The notes beneath the pieces are model-generated. The model did not search any database, was not told where the DNA came from, and worked only from the letters and a program-made list of their open reading frames with translations. DNA of 40,853 bases from NCBI GenBank assembly GCA_964602735.1, contig CAZRRV010000011.1, positions 1 to 40,853 of the forward strand. The letters run 5' to 3'. This DNA comes from CAZRRV01 sp964602735. Lineage in GTDB: Bacteria; Bacillota; Clostridia; Oscillospirales; Acutalibacteraceae. Position 1 is the first letter of the stretch; every line of letters begins with the position of its first letter. Shown here one piece after another: positions 8,620-17,858 of the stretch. Made by a program: the position numbers and the translations under genes.

Positions 8620-9342
8620 TTAAACAACTGTGTTTCTTTTTCCGAATAAAGCGGTACCCACGCGTACGATATTGGCCCCGCATTCAACCGCCGCAGCAAA
8701 ATCGGCGGACATACCCATTGAAAGATAAACTACATCTCTATTATAGCGGCTTTGTTCGCGAATTTCAACAAACAGTTGATTCATTTCGCAAAAAAATTTT
8801 TTCGTAGCTTCGATTTCTCCCGCGGGGGGGATTGCCATAAGCCCGCGAACCCGAATATTTTCCATTCCGCTCACCGTTTCGAGCGCGCGCGGCAGTTCTT
8901 CTTTATAGAATCCGCTCTTGCTTTCCTCGCGCCCGATATTCACTTCAAGCAGAACATCCATGGTTTTACCAGCTTTTTTGCATTCGCGGGAAATTTCGTT
9001 CGCCAGCCGAACGGAATCTACCGATTCTATCATATCGACTTTACCTACAATGTCTTTTACCTTATTAGTCTGCAAATGCCCGATAAAATGCCGGGTACAC
9101 GGCAGCAGTTCCCCGTATTTTGAAAGATATTCCTGAACCCGGTTCTCCCCGATAACGGTTATCCCCGATTCCACCGCGTGGTTCACAACCTCGACGGGTA
9201 CGGTTTTCGTCGCCGCGAGCAGGGTTATTTTGCCGGCGTCGGTTCCGGCTTTTTCCGCCGCCGCCCCGATTTCGCTTACAACCGCCGGATAATTTTCGTC
9301 GAAAACCGCTATTTTCTCCTCAATCAATGATTTTTCCGTCAT
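8620..9342 (-). CDS. yggS: YggS/PLPBP family pyridoxal-phosphate homeostasis protein
   Basis: A 240-residue single-domain TIM-barrel protein of the YggS/YBL036C family. It binds pyridoxal 5'-phosphate without known enzymatic activity and helps buffer the cellular PLP pool. The PLP lysine is Lys46 in AATKTVPVEVV. GENRVQEYLSKY, HFIGHLQTNKV and the C-terminal SMGMSADFAAAVECG (the phosphate-binding region) are all intact. The ATG at 9342 overlaps the end of the upstream HlyD-like gene by 23 bases. Linkage of yggS to sepF is conserved across Gram-positive bacteria, although a functional reason is not established. Confidence 0.94.
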   Translation of the reverse strand: MTEKSLIEEKIAVFDENYPAVVSEIGAAAEKAGTDAGKITLLAATKTVPVEVVNHAVESGITVIGENRVQEYLSKYGELLPCTRHFIGHLQTNKVKDIVGKVDMIESVDSVRLANEISRECKKAGKTMDVLLEVNIGREESKSGFYKEELPRALETVSGMENIRVRGLMAIPPAGEIEATKKFFCEMNQLFVEIREQSRYNRDVVYLSMGMSADFAAAVECGANIVRVGTALFGKRNTVV

Positions 9343-10528
9343 ACAGACCCTTACCTTTCACTACAACTTCGTCGTAAAGGCGCAAAACACCGTCGCCGTT
9401 TTCTTTTTTGCAGATTACAAACGATTCTCCCGTATAAATAATATCTACCGGCACGAACCGCGCCTCCGACCCCCTGTAAACATAAACTCCGCGCTTTCCG
9501 TCGACCATTCGCACCGCTTTCTTGTTCACTTTGAGCCCCTCGTAGCTTTCGGTGACGAGAGTCATTTTCATCCGGCGGGCGGAGGCGAGCTCCCTGTTCA
9601 TAGCGGTGCACGAAAACGCCACCATGGCGTAATCGGAATTGCCCTCGCGGTTTATCGAGTACACGGTTGTCTGCAGTTCTTCGGCGGAATCGAGCCCCGT
9701 ATGGAACCTGGCGCTTTCCCCCTCGGCGAGGCGGAAAGACTCGCCTATCGGTACTTTCGCGAGAATGTACCATTCGTAATCGCTCACGATTTTGCCGATA
9801 ACGTTTTCGCCGACGGGAGCGGCGGTCAGCCCGTCGAAATCCGCCGCCGAAAGCGACGGCAGATCTTCGGCCGAAACGGCGGATTCGTACCCGTCGACCT
9901 TCGACACGAAATAGCCGGCGTTTTCCGCGAGCAGCGATTTCTTCTCCCCGGAAAAGCCGGAACCGAGCTCGTCAACGCGCGACCGCAGGGCGGCGATTCT
10001 CTCGCCGTAGCCGGTTTCGCCGCCGGTTACTATGTTTTTTCTGTTCAGACAGCGCAAAAGGGTTTCGCCGGATTCCGACGACTGCGCGAGACTGCCGGAT
10101 TTTGAACTGTCGAGCAGTTCGGTCAGCGATTCGCTTATTTTCCTGTTCAGAAGCGACAGATCGGCGCTGTCGCCGTCGGAATAATTCTGCGCGGTTTCGA
10201 GCATTTCGATCTGTTTTTGCAGGGAGATTATTTCGGCTCCGGCGGCCGCCTCGGCGGCCGTGGGGTAAACCTCAACTATCGTTCCGTTCTTCGCCACCCT
10301 GTCGCCGTCGGATACCGCGTAACTCCGGTACCCGCCGTCGTTCAGAGACACAAGGGTTTCGGTTCTCACAAAATATGTGTCAAGTTCCACGCCGACATCG
10401 GAGGAGTCTCCGACTGCCATATCGGTAACAAGCGGATTGTAAACGGAGGCGTAAAACTGATGCCCGAGATAAACGGCTATGAAAATAACCGCAAGCCATC
10501 TCAGCAGTTTCAGTTCTTTCGTAAGCAC
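9320..10528 (-). CDS. HlyD-like membrane-anchored protein near sepF
   Basis: A 402-residue protein with one N-terminal membrane helix (about residues 9-28) and a large extracytoplasmic part. The early half has the half-motif GDRVAKNGTIVEVYPTAAE, typical of the biotinyl-lipoyl-like fold of HlyD/membrane-fusion proteins. A helical stretch follows, then a beta-rich C-terminal part with VTESYEGLKVNKKAVR and a barrel-like tail. Similar proteins are commonly annotated as HlyD-family efflux adaptors next to yggS-sepF in Clostridia. No ABC exporter or other transporter is adjacent, so export is doubtful; its position suggests an envelope or division role. That role is inference. Confidence 0.72.
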   Translation of the reverse strand: MLTKELKLLRWLAVIFIAVYLGHQFYASVYNPLVTDMAVGDSSDVGVELDTYFVRTETLVSLNDGGYRSYAVSDGDRVAKNGTIVEVYPTAAEAAAGAEIISLQKQIEMLETAQNYSDGDSADLSLLNRKISESLTELLDSSKSGSLAQSSESGETLLRCLNRKNIVTGGETGYGERIAALRSRVDELGSGFSGEKKSLLAENAGYFVSKVDGYESAVSAEDLPSLSAADFDGLTAAPVGENVIGKIVSDYEWYILAKVPIGESFRLAEGESARFHTGLDSAEELQTTVYSINREGNSDYAMVAFSCTAMNRELASARRMKMTLVTESYEGLKVNKKAVRMVDGKRGVYVYRGSEARFVPVDIIYTGESFVICKKENGDGVLRLYDEVVVKGKGLYDGKIID

Positions 10529-10546
10529 CGCCGCTCTCCTTCCGTC

Positions 10547-11470
10547 TTATCTTTCCGCCGCGCTTACCGCCGACACGAAAACATCGTCTCCGCCGTCGAC
10601 GGAAATCCAGTTTACATAATCTTTCGCCGAAAACCATGTTATCTGCCGTTTCGCATAGCGGCGCGTGGCGCGTTTAAGGTTTTCAACCGCCTCGCCGTAT
10701 GTGATTTCCCCGGCGAAATACGGGAAAAATTCTTTATGCCCTATGGCGGCGCCGGCGCCGCCGCAGCCGTTCGCGCGACGGTACCAGCGCTCCGCTTCGC
10801 CGATCAGCCCTCGCGACAGCATACCGTCGACCCGCGAATTTATCCGATCGTACAGTTTTTCCCGATCGTTAAACCGCAGACCTATCGTCACACAGTCGTA
10901 AGGCGATTCGGTCAAACGGGAGTTTACGTCGCTCTCCGTTTTAGTTACGCCGGTGAGCCTGTAAATCTCCAGGGCGCGGATAACGCGCTTCTTATCGTTG
11001 GGGTGCACCCACTCCGCGGTTTCGGGATCCGCCGAAAGCAGTTCGGCGTACATCGCCGCCGCGCCCCTTCGATCGTATTCGGCCTCAAGCGCCGCCCTGA
11101 CCGCAAAGTTCCCGGGCTCTTCGGGAAAACGGTAATTCTTAAGCACCGCGTCGATATACAGCCCGGTTCCCCCCACAAGGACGGGGATTTTCCCGCGGCC
11201 CGCGATGTCGTCTATCGCCGCCGCCGCCATACGGCTGTATCCCGCGACGGTACATTTCTCGCCGGGATCCAGTATTTCGATCAGATGGTGCGGGATCCCG
11301 CCTCTCTCCTCCGGCGGCGGCACCGCGGCGGCAATCGGCATATCGCGGTAAATTTGCATGGAATCCGCCGACACAATTTCCCCGCCGAAATATTCCGCCA
11401 GCCGCACGCCGAGAGCGCTTTTCCCGGTGGCGGTGGCGCCGACCACCGCTATCATTTTTATTTTTTCCAT
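10547..11470 (-). CDS. miaA: tRNA dimethylallyltransferase
   Basis: A 307-residue cytoplasmic enzyme that transfers a dimethylallyl group to N6 of A37 in tRNAs reading UNN codons (i6A37). The P-loop is GATATGKS at about residues 11-18, followed by SADSMQIYRDMPI, where the Asp contacts the tRNA adenine. VGGTGLYIDAVL and PNDKKRVIRALEIY are also conserved. Its ATG shares one base with the mutL stop (TGATG), indicating translational coupling. The same operon carries miaB, which turns i6A into ms2i6A, so both steps of the modification are co-encoded. Confidence 0.95.
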   Translation of the reverse strand: MEKIKMIAVVGATATGKSALGVRLAEYFGGEIVSADSMQIYRDMPIAAAVPPPEERGGIPHHLIEILDPGEKCTVAGYSRMAAAAIDDIAGRGKIPVLVGGTGLYIDAVLKNYRFPEEPGNFAVRAALEAEYDRRGAAAMYAELLSADPETAEWVHPNDKKRVIRALEIYRLTGVTKTESDVNSRLTESPYDCVTIGLRFNDREKLYDRINSRVDGMLSRGLIGEAERWYRRANGCGGAGAAIGHKEFFPYFAGEITYGEAVENLKRATRRYAKRQITWFSAKDYVNWISVDGGDDVFVSAVSAAER

Positions 11471-13305
11471 CAGCCCGTTCTGCCGAACTGCCTTTCGATG
11501 AACCCGCGCGTCAGCCGGATTGCGACGGGCCTGCCGTGAGGACAGTAGAAAAGCTCGCGGTCGCGCAGTACGGTTTCGGCGAGATTTTTAAGCTCGGCGG
11601 GATCGGATCTGTCTCCCGCTTTTATCGCCGCCTTGCAGGCTACGGAGTGATAAAGATTGTCGAGCCGGTCGAGCTCGGCGGTGTATTTTTCGCGCAGACT
11701 GTCGGCAAGTTCGGAGAGCAGAGTGGCACCGTCAACCTTTGTGAGGCACGCCGGAACCCCCCGCAGTATGATGTTCCCGTTGCCGAAATTTTCGGCGTCG
11801 AACCCCGCTTTTTCGAGCAGCGAAATATTGTCGCATAAAATCCCGTAATCGGCGGCGGGGAGCGACACAACCTCGGGAACGATCAGCATCTGCTGTTCAA
11901 CCGTCGCCGTTTCGCGGAGTTTGTTGTATAAAATCCGCTCGTGGGCGGCGTGCTTGTCGATCAGATACACCGCGTCGCCGCTTTCCGCAAGAACATACGT
12001 GGCGAAGAGCTCTCCTATGAACCGTACATCTCCTGCAGGGGCGGGCTCTTTTTCCGCCGTCTCCCCGGGATTGCCGTGCGGGTCTGCCGCGGGTTCGGGT
12101 TCGGACGCCGCGCTTTCGCGGGGAGGCGCCGCGTCATTCGCCGTGAACAACCGCTCCTCCGGCGATGAGGGCTTCTTCGGGTATTCGGTTTCGATATGCC
12201 GCAGAAAAGAGGCTATCTGTTTCGGCTCGGGCGACCTGTCCGCGCCGGGAAAATGTTCACGCTCAAAAGGCTCCGGCTTCGCGGCGCGCGGCCGTTCGGC
12301 AAGTTCGGGGCGGGTGTCGCCCGCCGCGAGCGCGCTTTTCACAACCGTATACACCGCGTCGAAAATCAGCTTTTCATCGGAAAAGCGCACTTCGAGTTTC
12401 GCGGGATGGGCGTTTACGTCTACCAGCTCCGGCGGGAACGAAAGGGAAAGCACCGCCGCCGGGAATTTCCCCGTCATAATCGAGTGCCGGTACGCCTGAT
12501 CGAGCGCCGCGCACACGGTGGCGGATTTCACCAGCCTTCCGTTCAGATAAAAATACTGGCTCCCCCTGTTGGTTTTGCAGTATACGGGGCGGCTTACGTA
12601 CCCCGAAACGCGTATGCACCCGTGCCGACCGTCAACCTCAATCAGGCCGGAGGCGAACCGCCTCCCCAAAACGGCGCATACGGCGGAAAGCAGCTTCCCG
12701 TCTCCCGGCGTCGACCATACGGTTTTGCCGTCGCGGATGAATTTGAACGCGATGTCCGGGCGGGAAAGGGCGATCCGCTCGGCGATGTCGGCGCAGGCGT
12801 TTCCCTCGGTAACATCCTTTTTCAGAAATTTCATTCGTGCGGGAGTATTGAAAAACAGATCCCGTACCGTGATGACGGTACCGTCGGGGCATCCGGCGTC
12901 CCTCGGGACTCCGCCCACTCCTCCGCTTACGGTATAAACCGTTCCCGCGCCGGAATCGCGGGTCTTCGTCAAAATCTCGACATTCGATACCGAACAGATC
13001 GACGCGAGTGCCTCACCCCGGAACCCCAGCGTGATTATATGTTCAAGATCGTCCTCACTCTCGATTTTACTGGTGGCGTGGCGGTAAAAAGCGGTCTCGA
13101 CATCGTCGCGGTCTATGCCGCAGCCGTCGTCGGTTACGCGCATCAGCTTAATCCCGCCGCCTTCGATTTCGGCGGTGATTCTTGAACTCCCGGCGTCAAC
13201 CGCGTTTTCAAGCAGTTCTTTCAGAACCGAGGAGGGGCGTTCAACCACCTCTCCGGCGGCTATCTGCTCGGCGACCGCCCTGCTTAAAACTCTGATTTTC
13301 GGCAT
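11470..13305 (-). CDS. mutL: DNA mismatch repair protein MutL
   Basis: A 611-residue MutL. The N-terminal GHKL ATPase shows the catalytic region ELLENAVDAG (30-39), DDGCGID and GFRGEALASI. A Pro- and Glu-rich linker (about 335-425) leads to the C-terminal dimerisation/endonuclease domain. The metal motif D-Q-H-A-x2-E-x4-E reads DKHAAHERILYN at 450-461, so the last Glu is Asn461. The other endonuclease motifs (ACKAAIKAGD, CPHGRP at about 588, and the C-terminal FIERQFGR) are intact. A strong GAGGTGAT ribosome site precedes the ATG closely. MutS is upstream and miaA overlaps downstream. Nicking activity is expected from the family, but the Asn substitution should be checked. Confidence 0.95.
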   Translation of the reverse strand: MPKIRVLSRAVAEQIAAGEVVERPSSVLKELLENAVDAGSSRITAEIEGGGIKLMRVTDDGCGIDRDDVETAFYRHATSKIESEDDLEHIITLGFRGEALASICSVSNVEILTKTRDSGAGTVYTVSGGVGGVPRDAGCPDGTVITVRDLFFNTPARMKFLKKDVTEGNACADIAERIALSRPDIAFKFIRDGKTVWSTPGDGKLLSAVCAVLGRRFASGLIEVDGRHGCIRVSGYVSRPVYCKTNRGSQYFYLNGRLVKSATVCAALDQAYRHSIMTGKFPAAVLSLSFPPELVDVNAHPAKLEVRFSDEKLIFDAVYTVVKSALAAGDTRPELAERPRAAKPEPFEREHFPGADRSPEPKQIASFLRHIETEYPKKPSSPEERLFTANDAAPPRESAASEPEPAADPHGNPGETAEKEPAPAGDVRFIGELFATYVLAESGDAVYLIDKHAAHERILYNKLRETATVEQQMLIVPEVVSLPAADYGILCDNISLLEKAGFDAENFGNGNIILRGVPACLTKVDGATLLSELADSLREKYTAELDRLDNLYHSVACKAAIKAGDRSDPAELKNLAETVLRDRELFYCPHGRPVAIRLTRGFIERQFGRTG

Positions 13306-13344
13306 TACATCACCTCGGGAAAAATATCATACGGCGGAGTTGTT

Positions 13345-13363
13345 CCGCCCGCTTTCCGGGCGG
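13345..13363 (-). promoter_or_regulatory. Intercistronic hairpin between mutS and mutL
   Basis: A 7-bp GC stem (CCGCCCG / CGGGCGG) with loop GAAAG lies in the 65-base mutS-mutL spacer. No T-run follows, so termination is unlikely; mRNA processing or stabilisation is more plausible. It sits shortly before the mutL ribosome site. Confidence 0.45.
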
Positions 13364-13370
13364 CGCCGGG

Positions 13371-15971
13371 CTAAATTTGCAGTTCCTTCGCCTCTTCCAC
13401 AAGACCCGAAAGAACCGACAGCGCCTCGAGCGGGGTTACGGTGTTTATATCGATCTTGCGGATCTCGCGCGCAAAATCCTCGGCAGGGGATGGCGCGATT
13501 TCGCCGTAATCGTTCCCACCGGCGGGCGCCGCGGCGTTTTCACCGCTTTCGAGTTCGGCGAGTATGGCGCGGGCGCGCCTGATTATCGCCGCCGGTATGC
13601 CGGAAAGCGCCGCAACCTCTACCCCGTAGCTCTCGTCGGCTCCGCCGCGCACTATCCGCCGCAGGAAAACTATGTCGTCGCCGTTTTTCTCGGCGGCTAT
13701 GTTGTAGTTCTTAACCCCGTCTATGCTGCCCTCGAGCCGGGTCAGTTCATGATAATGGGTCGCGAAAAGGGTTTTGGCGCCGAGCGTTTTCGTACTCGCG
13801 GCGTATTCCACAACCGCCCGCGCGATTGCCATGCCGTCGTAAGTCGATGTCCCGCGCCCTATCTCGTCGAAAATTAGCAGGCTGTTTTTTGTGGCGTTTT
13901 TTACGATCTGCGCCACTTCGCTCATTTCCACCATAAACGTGGATTTGCCGGAGGCAAGATCGTCGGACGCGCCGACCCTTGTATACACCGCGTCGCCGAT
14001 GGAAATATCCGCCGACTTCGCCGGCACGAAACACCCGATTTGGGCCATAATGCAGATAATCGCCACCTGCCGCATATAGGTGGATTTGCCCGCCATATTC
14101 GGCCCGGTGATTATGGCGCAGCGGTTCTCGCCCATATCGAGCAGAGTATCGTTCGGGACAAACGGGGTCTTCGACATAAGTTCCACCACCGGGTGCCTGC
14201 CCGCCGTAATCTCGATTCGCCCCTCGGTGTTGCACGCGGGTCGGACATAACCGTTTACCGCCGATGTTTCGGCGAAAGACGCCAGCACGTCCAGCGCGGC
14301 AACCGCCTCCGCCGTTTTCTGGATTTCGCGGTAGCGGTCGGCGACTTCCCTGCACAGGGAAACGAAAATCTCGTATTCGAGGCGCTCGCCGCGCTCTTTC
14401 GCGCCGAGGATCCTCGCCTCGAGGTCTTTAAGCTCGTCGGTTATAAACCGCTCGCCGCCGGTAAGCGTCTGCTTCCTTACGTAATTTTCCGGAACCTGGT
14501 TCAAAAAGGAATTGGAAACCTCGATATAATAGCCGAAAACCCTGTTATACCGCACCTTCAGATTTTTGATGCCGGTTCTTTCCTTTTCCCGCTTTTCAAG
14601 CTCGACAAGATAGCCTTTCCCGCCGTTCAGATCGCCGCGCAGAGCGTCGAGCTCCTCGCTGTAGCCCGGCCTTATCATATCGCCCTCGCGCACCGAAAGC
14701 GGCGGATCGTCGACTATCGTCGCCCCGATTTTCCCGGCGAGGCCGTCGAGAGGGTCGATATCCCCGTCGATTCCGCGCAGCAGTGAGGATTTGCACGGCC
14801 GAAGTACCGACTTTATGTAGGGCAGACGGGTCAGCGCGTCTTTAAGCGCGACAAGCTCCCTCGCGGTCGCAGTGCCGCCGGATATGCGCGCGGTCAGCCG
14901 TTCCATATCGCGGACGCCGGTTAAATACTCCCGCGCCTCGCTCCGCAGCACCGTATCGCCGGTGAATTCCTCAACCGCGTCGAGGCGGGCGTTTATCTCT
15001 TCGGGGTCGGTCAGCGGGCGTTCGAGCCACGAGCGTATCAGCCTTCTGCCCATCGGCGTTCTGGTTTTATCGATCGCCCATAAAAGCGATCCCCGCTTTT
15101 CCCCGCGCAGAGTTTCGCACAGTTCCAGATTGCGGAGAGCCGTCAAATCGAGGCGCATGTACCGGCCGCTCTCGTACACCTCGATGTCGGAAATTCCGGC
15201 CTGCGAATACCGCCTCGTGTTCTTCAGGTAGCATACCGCCGCGCCGAGAGCCGAACGGCAGTAAGGATCCATCGCGTTGAACCGTTTCCGCGGCAGATCG
15301 CCGTCGGAAAAATAATCCCGCACCGCGGCGGCGGTTGCGGTTTCGTCGAAAAAGCCGCATTCGACCGTTTCGGTATGCACGCCGAGAGTCTCGCGCGCGA
15401 AAACGGCGACCGGGTGGTTTTCGTCGCCCTCCGCGATTATGACCTCCCTCGGGCTGTAGCGGGAAAGCTCGGCGGTGAGATCGCCGTCGTAGCGCCGGCC
15501 GTGGAAACACGTTACTTTGGCAGTGCCGGTTGAAATATCGGCGAAACATACCCCCGCGCCGTTTTCGCGCAGTGAAACGGCGGCGAGGTAATTGTTTTTG
15601 CCCTCGTCGAGCATGGTGTCTTCCACCACGGTTCCCGGGGTTATCACCCGCACTATTTCGCGCTTTACAAGTCCCTTGGCGGTTGCGGGATCCTCCATCT
15701 GCTCGCAGATGGCGACTTTATATCCCCGCTCCACAAGCCTCGCGATATACCCCTCGCAGCTGTGGTACGGCACCCCGCACATCGGAGCGCGCTCGTCCGC
15801 TCCGCAGTCTTTCCCGGTGAGCGCAAGATTCAGCTCCTCCGAACTGATTTTGGCGTCGTCGTAAAACATCTCGTAAAAATCGCCCAAACGGAAAAACAGT
15901 ATTTTATCGGGATTCTGCTCTTTTATGCGCATGTACTGGCGCATCATCGGGGACAGACCCGTTTCGCTCAT
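13371..15971 (-). CDS. mutS: DNA mismatch repair protein MutS
   Basis: An 866-residue MutS1, the normal length. It recognises mismatches and small loops and recruits MutL. The mismatch-reading Phe-Tyr-Glu is at residues 32-34 (GDFYEMFYDD). Connector, lever and clamp domains fill the middle. The ABC-type ATPase has Walker A GPNMAGKST at 623-631 and Walker B LLIFDEIGRGTSTYDG at about 698-713, with THYHEL as the switch histidine. A short helix-turn-helix follows. The family is relevant to the homopolymer tract at 36554-36570, because mismatch repair normally suppresses slippage in short tracts and less efficiently in long ones. Confidence 0.97.
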   Translation of the reverse strand: MSETGLSPMMRQYMRIKEQNPDKILFFRLGDFYEMFYDDAKISSEELNLALTGKDCGADERAPMCGVPYHSCEGYIARLVERGYKVAICEQMEDPATAKGLVKREIVRVITPGTVVEDTMLDEGKNNYLAAVSLRENGAGVCFADISTGTAKVTCFHGRRYDGDLTAELSRYSPREVIIAEGDENHPVAVFARETLGVHTETVECGFFDETATAAAVRDYFSDGDLPRKRFNAMDPYCRSALGAAVCYLKNTRRYSQAGISDIEVYESGRYMRLDLTALRNLELCETLRGEKRGSLLWAIDKTRTPMGRRLIRSWLERPLTDPEEINARLDAVEEFTGDTVLRSEAREYLTGVRDMERLTARISGGTATARELVALKDALTRLPYIKSVLRPCKSSLLRGIDGDIDPLDGLAGKIGATIVDDPPLSVREGDMIRPGYSEELDALRGDLNGGKGYLVELEKREKERTGIKNLKVRYNRVFGYYIEVSNSFLNQVPENYVRKQTLTGGERFITDELKDLEARILGAKERGERLEYEIFVSLCREVADRYREIQKTAEAVAALDVLASFAETSAVNGYVRPACNTEGRIEITAGRHPVVELMSKTPFVPNDTLLDMGENRCAIITGPNMAGKSTYMRQVAIICIMAQIGCFVPAKSADISIGDAVYTRVGASDDLASGKSTFMVEMSEVAQIVKNATKNSLLIFDEIGRGTSTYDGMAIARAVVEYAASTKTLGAKTLFATHYHELTRLEGSIDGVKNYNIAAEKNGDDIVFLRRIVRGGADESYGVEVAALSGIPAAIIRRARAILAELESGENAAAPAGGNDYGEIAPSPAEDFAREIRKIDINTVTPLEALSVLSGLVEEAKELQI

Positions 15972-16014
15972 TCGGGTTCACCCCCGCGCCGTTCCGATCC
16001 GGCCGAATACCCGT

Positions 16015-16434
16015 TCACTGTTCGCACCCCGCGCATGTTTCGCAGCTCCCGGTGCAGCGGGACGGTTCGCATGTTACGGGGTCGGCTCCGCCGGCGCAAA
16101 GTGTGATAATAGAGGTAACGTCGTTTACAAGCGCGTCTAACTTTACCTTCGCCGAACTGTAGGCAGCCATCGCGGGCATCGCCATGATTTCGGAATACTC
16201 CTCCTGCATCCGCCGGTTGAGATCCCTCACTTTTTCGTTATCGCGGACATCGTCGGCAAGCACTTTGTCGAGCGAAAGGCGGGTGAGGTTGAACTCCCCT
16301 ATCCTTTGCTGCAAAAGCTCGTCGCCGTCGTTCACGGCTTTCGCGGCGGCGTATTCGGCGTATACCCCGCTAGACTGTATTTCGGCGCCGAGTTTCCTCG
16401 CCAGCGCCAGAACATCGCTTTCGGTGGTTCCCAT
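16015..16434 (-). CDS. YmcA/YlbF-family (Ric complex) protein with Cys-rich tail
   Basis: A 139-residue, mostly helical protein of the YlbF/YmcA family. In Bacillus subtilis, YmcA (RicA), YlbF (RicF) and YaaT (RicT) form a complex that carries Fe-S clusters and directs RNase Y-dependent mRNA processing. Here the C-terminal 27 residues contain six cysteines (113, 122, 127, 131, 134, 137), consistent with metal or Fe-S binding. Its position between miaB and mutS matches ymcA in B. subtilis (miaB, ymcA, cotE, mutS, mutL), so by synteny it is a RicA-like protein. It could equally be the single YlbF-family member of this genome; the paralogue assignment is uncertain. Confidence 0.82.
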   Translation of the reverse strand: MGTTESDVLALARKLGAEIQSSGVYAEYAAAKAVNDGDELLQQRIGEFNLTRLSLDKVLADDVRDNEKVRDLNRRMQEEYSEIMAMPAMAAYSSAKVKLDALVNDVTSIITLCAGGADPVTCEPSRCTGSCETCAGCEQ

Positions 16435-16447
16435 AACACATTAACTC

Positions 16448-17857
16448 CTATTCGGCGGGTACGCCCGCCATATTCTTGCCCGCGTCGGTTATTTTCACGT
16501 TTACGAACCGCCCGGTTAAATCGCGGTCGGAAACGAAACGCACCGGCGCGGAATTATCGGCGTGCCCGTATGCCGTGCGGCTCGCCGGGTCGTATTTTTC
16601 GCACAGAACCCGCAGCGTGCTTCCCTCGAAACGGCGGTTGCGTCCGGCGGCGATCTCCTCCTGCGCGGCGAGCAGCATATTGAACCATTTTCCCTTTTCT
16701 TCGCGGGTCACGGGATCGGGATAGCCCGCCGCCGGGGTATTCTCGCGCGGGGAATAGATAAACGTAAACAGCGAATAAAACCCGACTTCGCGTATAAGCG
16801 ACAGGGTTTCGAGAAAATTTCCGTAGTTTTCGCCGGGAAAGCCGACTATTATATCGGTGGTTAAAACTATGCCCGGCACCGTCGCGCGCGCCTTTTCCAC
16901 AAGGCGGAGATAACCCGCCCTGTCGTACCGGCGGTTCATTCTGCGGAGAATCGCGTCGCTCCCGCTTTGAACCGGCAGGTGCAGATGCTTCCCTACCTTA
17001 TCGCAGTCGCGGATCGTTTCAAGCAGTTTGTCGGTACAGTCGCGGGGATTCGAGGTCATAAATTCTATTCGGAAATCGCCCGGAAGAGCGTTCAGCATAG
17101 CGAGCAGATCGGCGAAATCGGCGCCGAAACCGTCTTTCTTCCCGTATGAGTTTACATTCTGGCCGAGCAGGGTTATCTCTTTCACCCCGGCGGCGAGGAG
17201 CGTTTCGGCTTCTTTTAATATATCCTCCGGGCGACGGGAAACCTCGCGCCCGCGTACATACGGAACGACGCAGTAGGTGCAGAAGTTATCGCACCCCGAC
17301 ATTATCGGCAGCGACGCCGCGTACTCCGACCGCCGCACGGCCGGGGTGCCCTCGGCTACGTTGCAGCCGTCGGTATCGGTGCCGGCAACCGCCCCGCCGC
17401 CCGTAATATACCCGTACAGCAGTTCCGGGAATCGGTTTATAGACGGCGGGCCGAACACAATGGACACGAACGGGAAGGAGCGGGCGATTCGCCGCCTTAC
17501 CCCCTCCTGCTGCGCCATGCACCCGCACAGCACGATTATCAGCCCGGGGTTCCCGGCTTTTATCTCTTTAAGGGTGCCGAGCAGGGCGAACACCCTGTCT
17601 TCGGCGTGCTCGCGGACGGCGCAGGTGTTTATAAGTATCAGATCGGCGAGGCGGAAATCATCGGTGAACACAAAACCCATGGTTTCAAGCCAGCCGGCAA
17701 GGTGCTCGCCGTCGCTTTCGTTCTGGCGGCAACCGAATGTACGCACCGCGGCAAGCGGAGTACGGCCGCATTTAAGAGCCATCGCACTCGCCGCCGCCTG
17801 CGCGTATTCGCGCTGCGTTCGCGGCGGGTTCCCGGCGGCTTTTTTTGTACCGGGCAT
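16448..17857 (-). CDS. miaB: tRNA-2-methylthio-N6-dimethylallyladenosine synthase
   Basis: A 469-residue radical-SAM methylthiotransferase converting i6A37 to ms2i6A37 in tRNA. The N-terminal UPF0004 domain holds an auxiliary 4Fe-4S cluster through Cys43, Cys79 and Cys113. The radical-SAM site is CDNFCTYC, with Cys189, Cys193 and Cys196. A TRAM RNA-binding domain occupies the last 65 or so residues. About 30 poorly conserved residues precede the conserved core, so the true start could lie slightly downstream. The ATG at 17857 is one base from the DUF815 stop. MiaA, which makes its substrate, is in the same operon. MtaB-type paralogues are less likely given the N-terminus and synteny. Confidence 0.93.
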   Translation of the reverse strand: MPGTKKAAGNPPRTQREYAQAAASAMALKCGRTPLAAVRTFGCRQNESDGEHLAGWLETMGFVFTDDFRLADLILINTCAVREHAEDRVFALLGTLKEIKAGNPGLIIVLCGCMAQQEGVRRRIARSFPFVSIVFGPPSINRFPELLYGYITGGGAVAGTDTDGCNVAEGTPAVRRSEYAASLPIMSGCDNFCTYCVVPYVRGREVSRRPEDILKEAETLLAAGVKEITLLGQNVNSYGKKDGFGADFADLLAMLNALPGDFRIEFMTSNPRDCTDKLLETIRDCDKVGKHLHLPVQSGSDAILRRMNRRYDRAGYLRLVEKARATVPGIVLTTDIIVGFPGENYGNFLETLSLIREVGFYSLFTFIYSPRENTPAAGYPDPVTREEKGKWFNMLLAAQEEIAAGRNRRFEGSTLRVLCEKYDPASRTAYGHADNSAPVRFVSDRDLTGRFVNVKITDAGKNMAGVPAE

Positions 17858-17858
17858 G

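Noticed and set aside
10217..11539. A 440-codon plus-strand open frame
   Set aside because: Antisense to miaA and the HlyD-like gene; compositional shadow with no domain or ribosome site.
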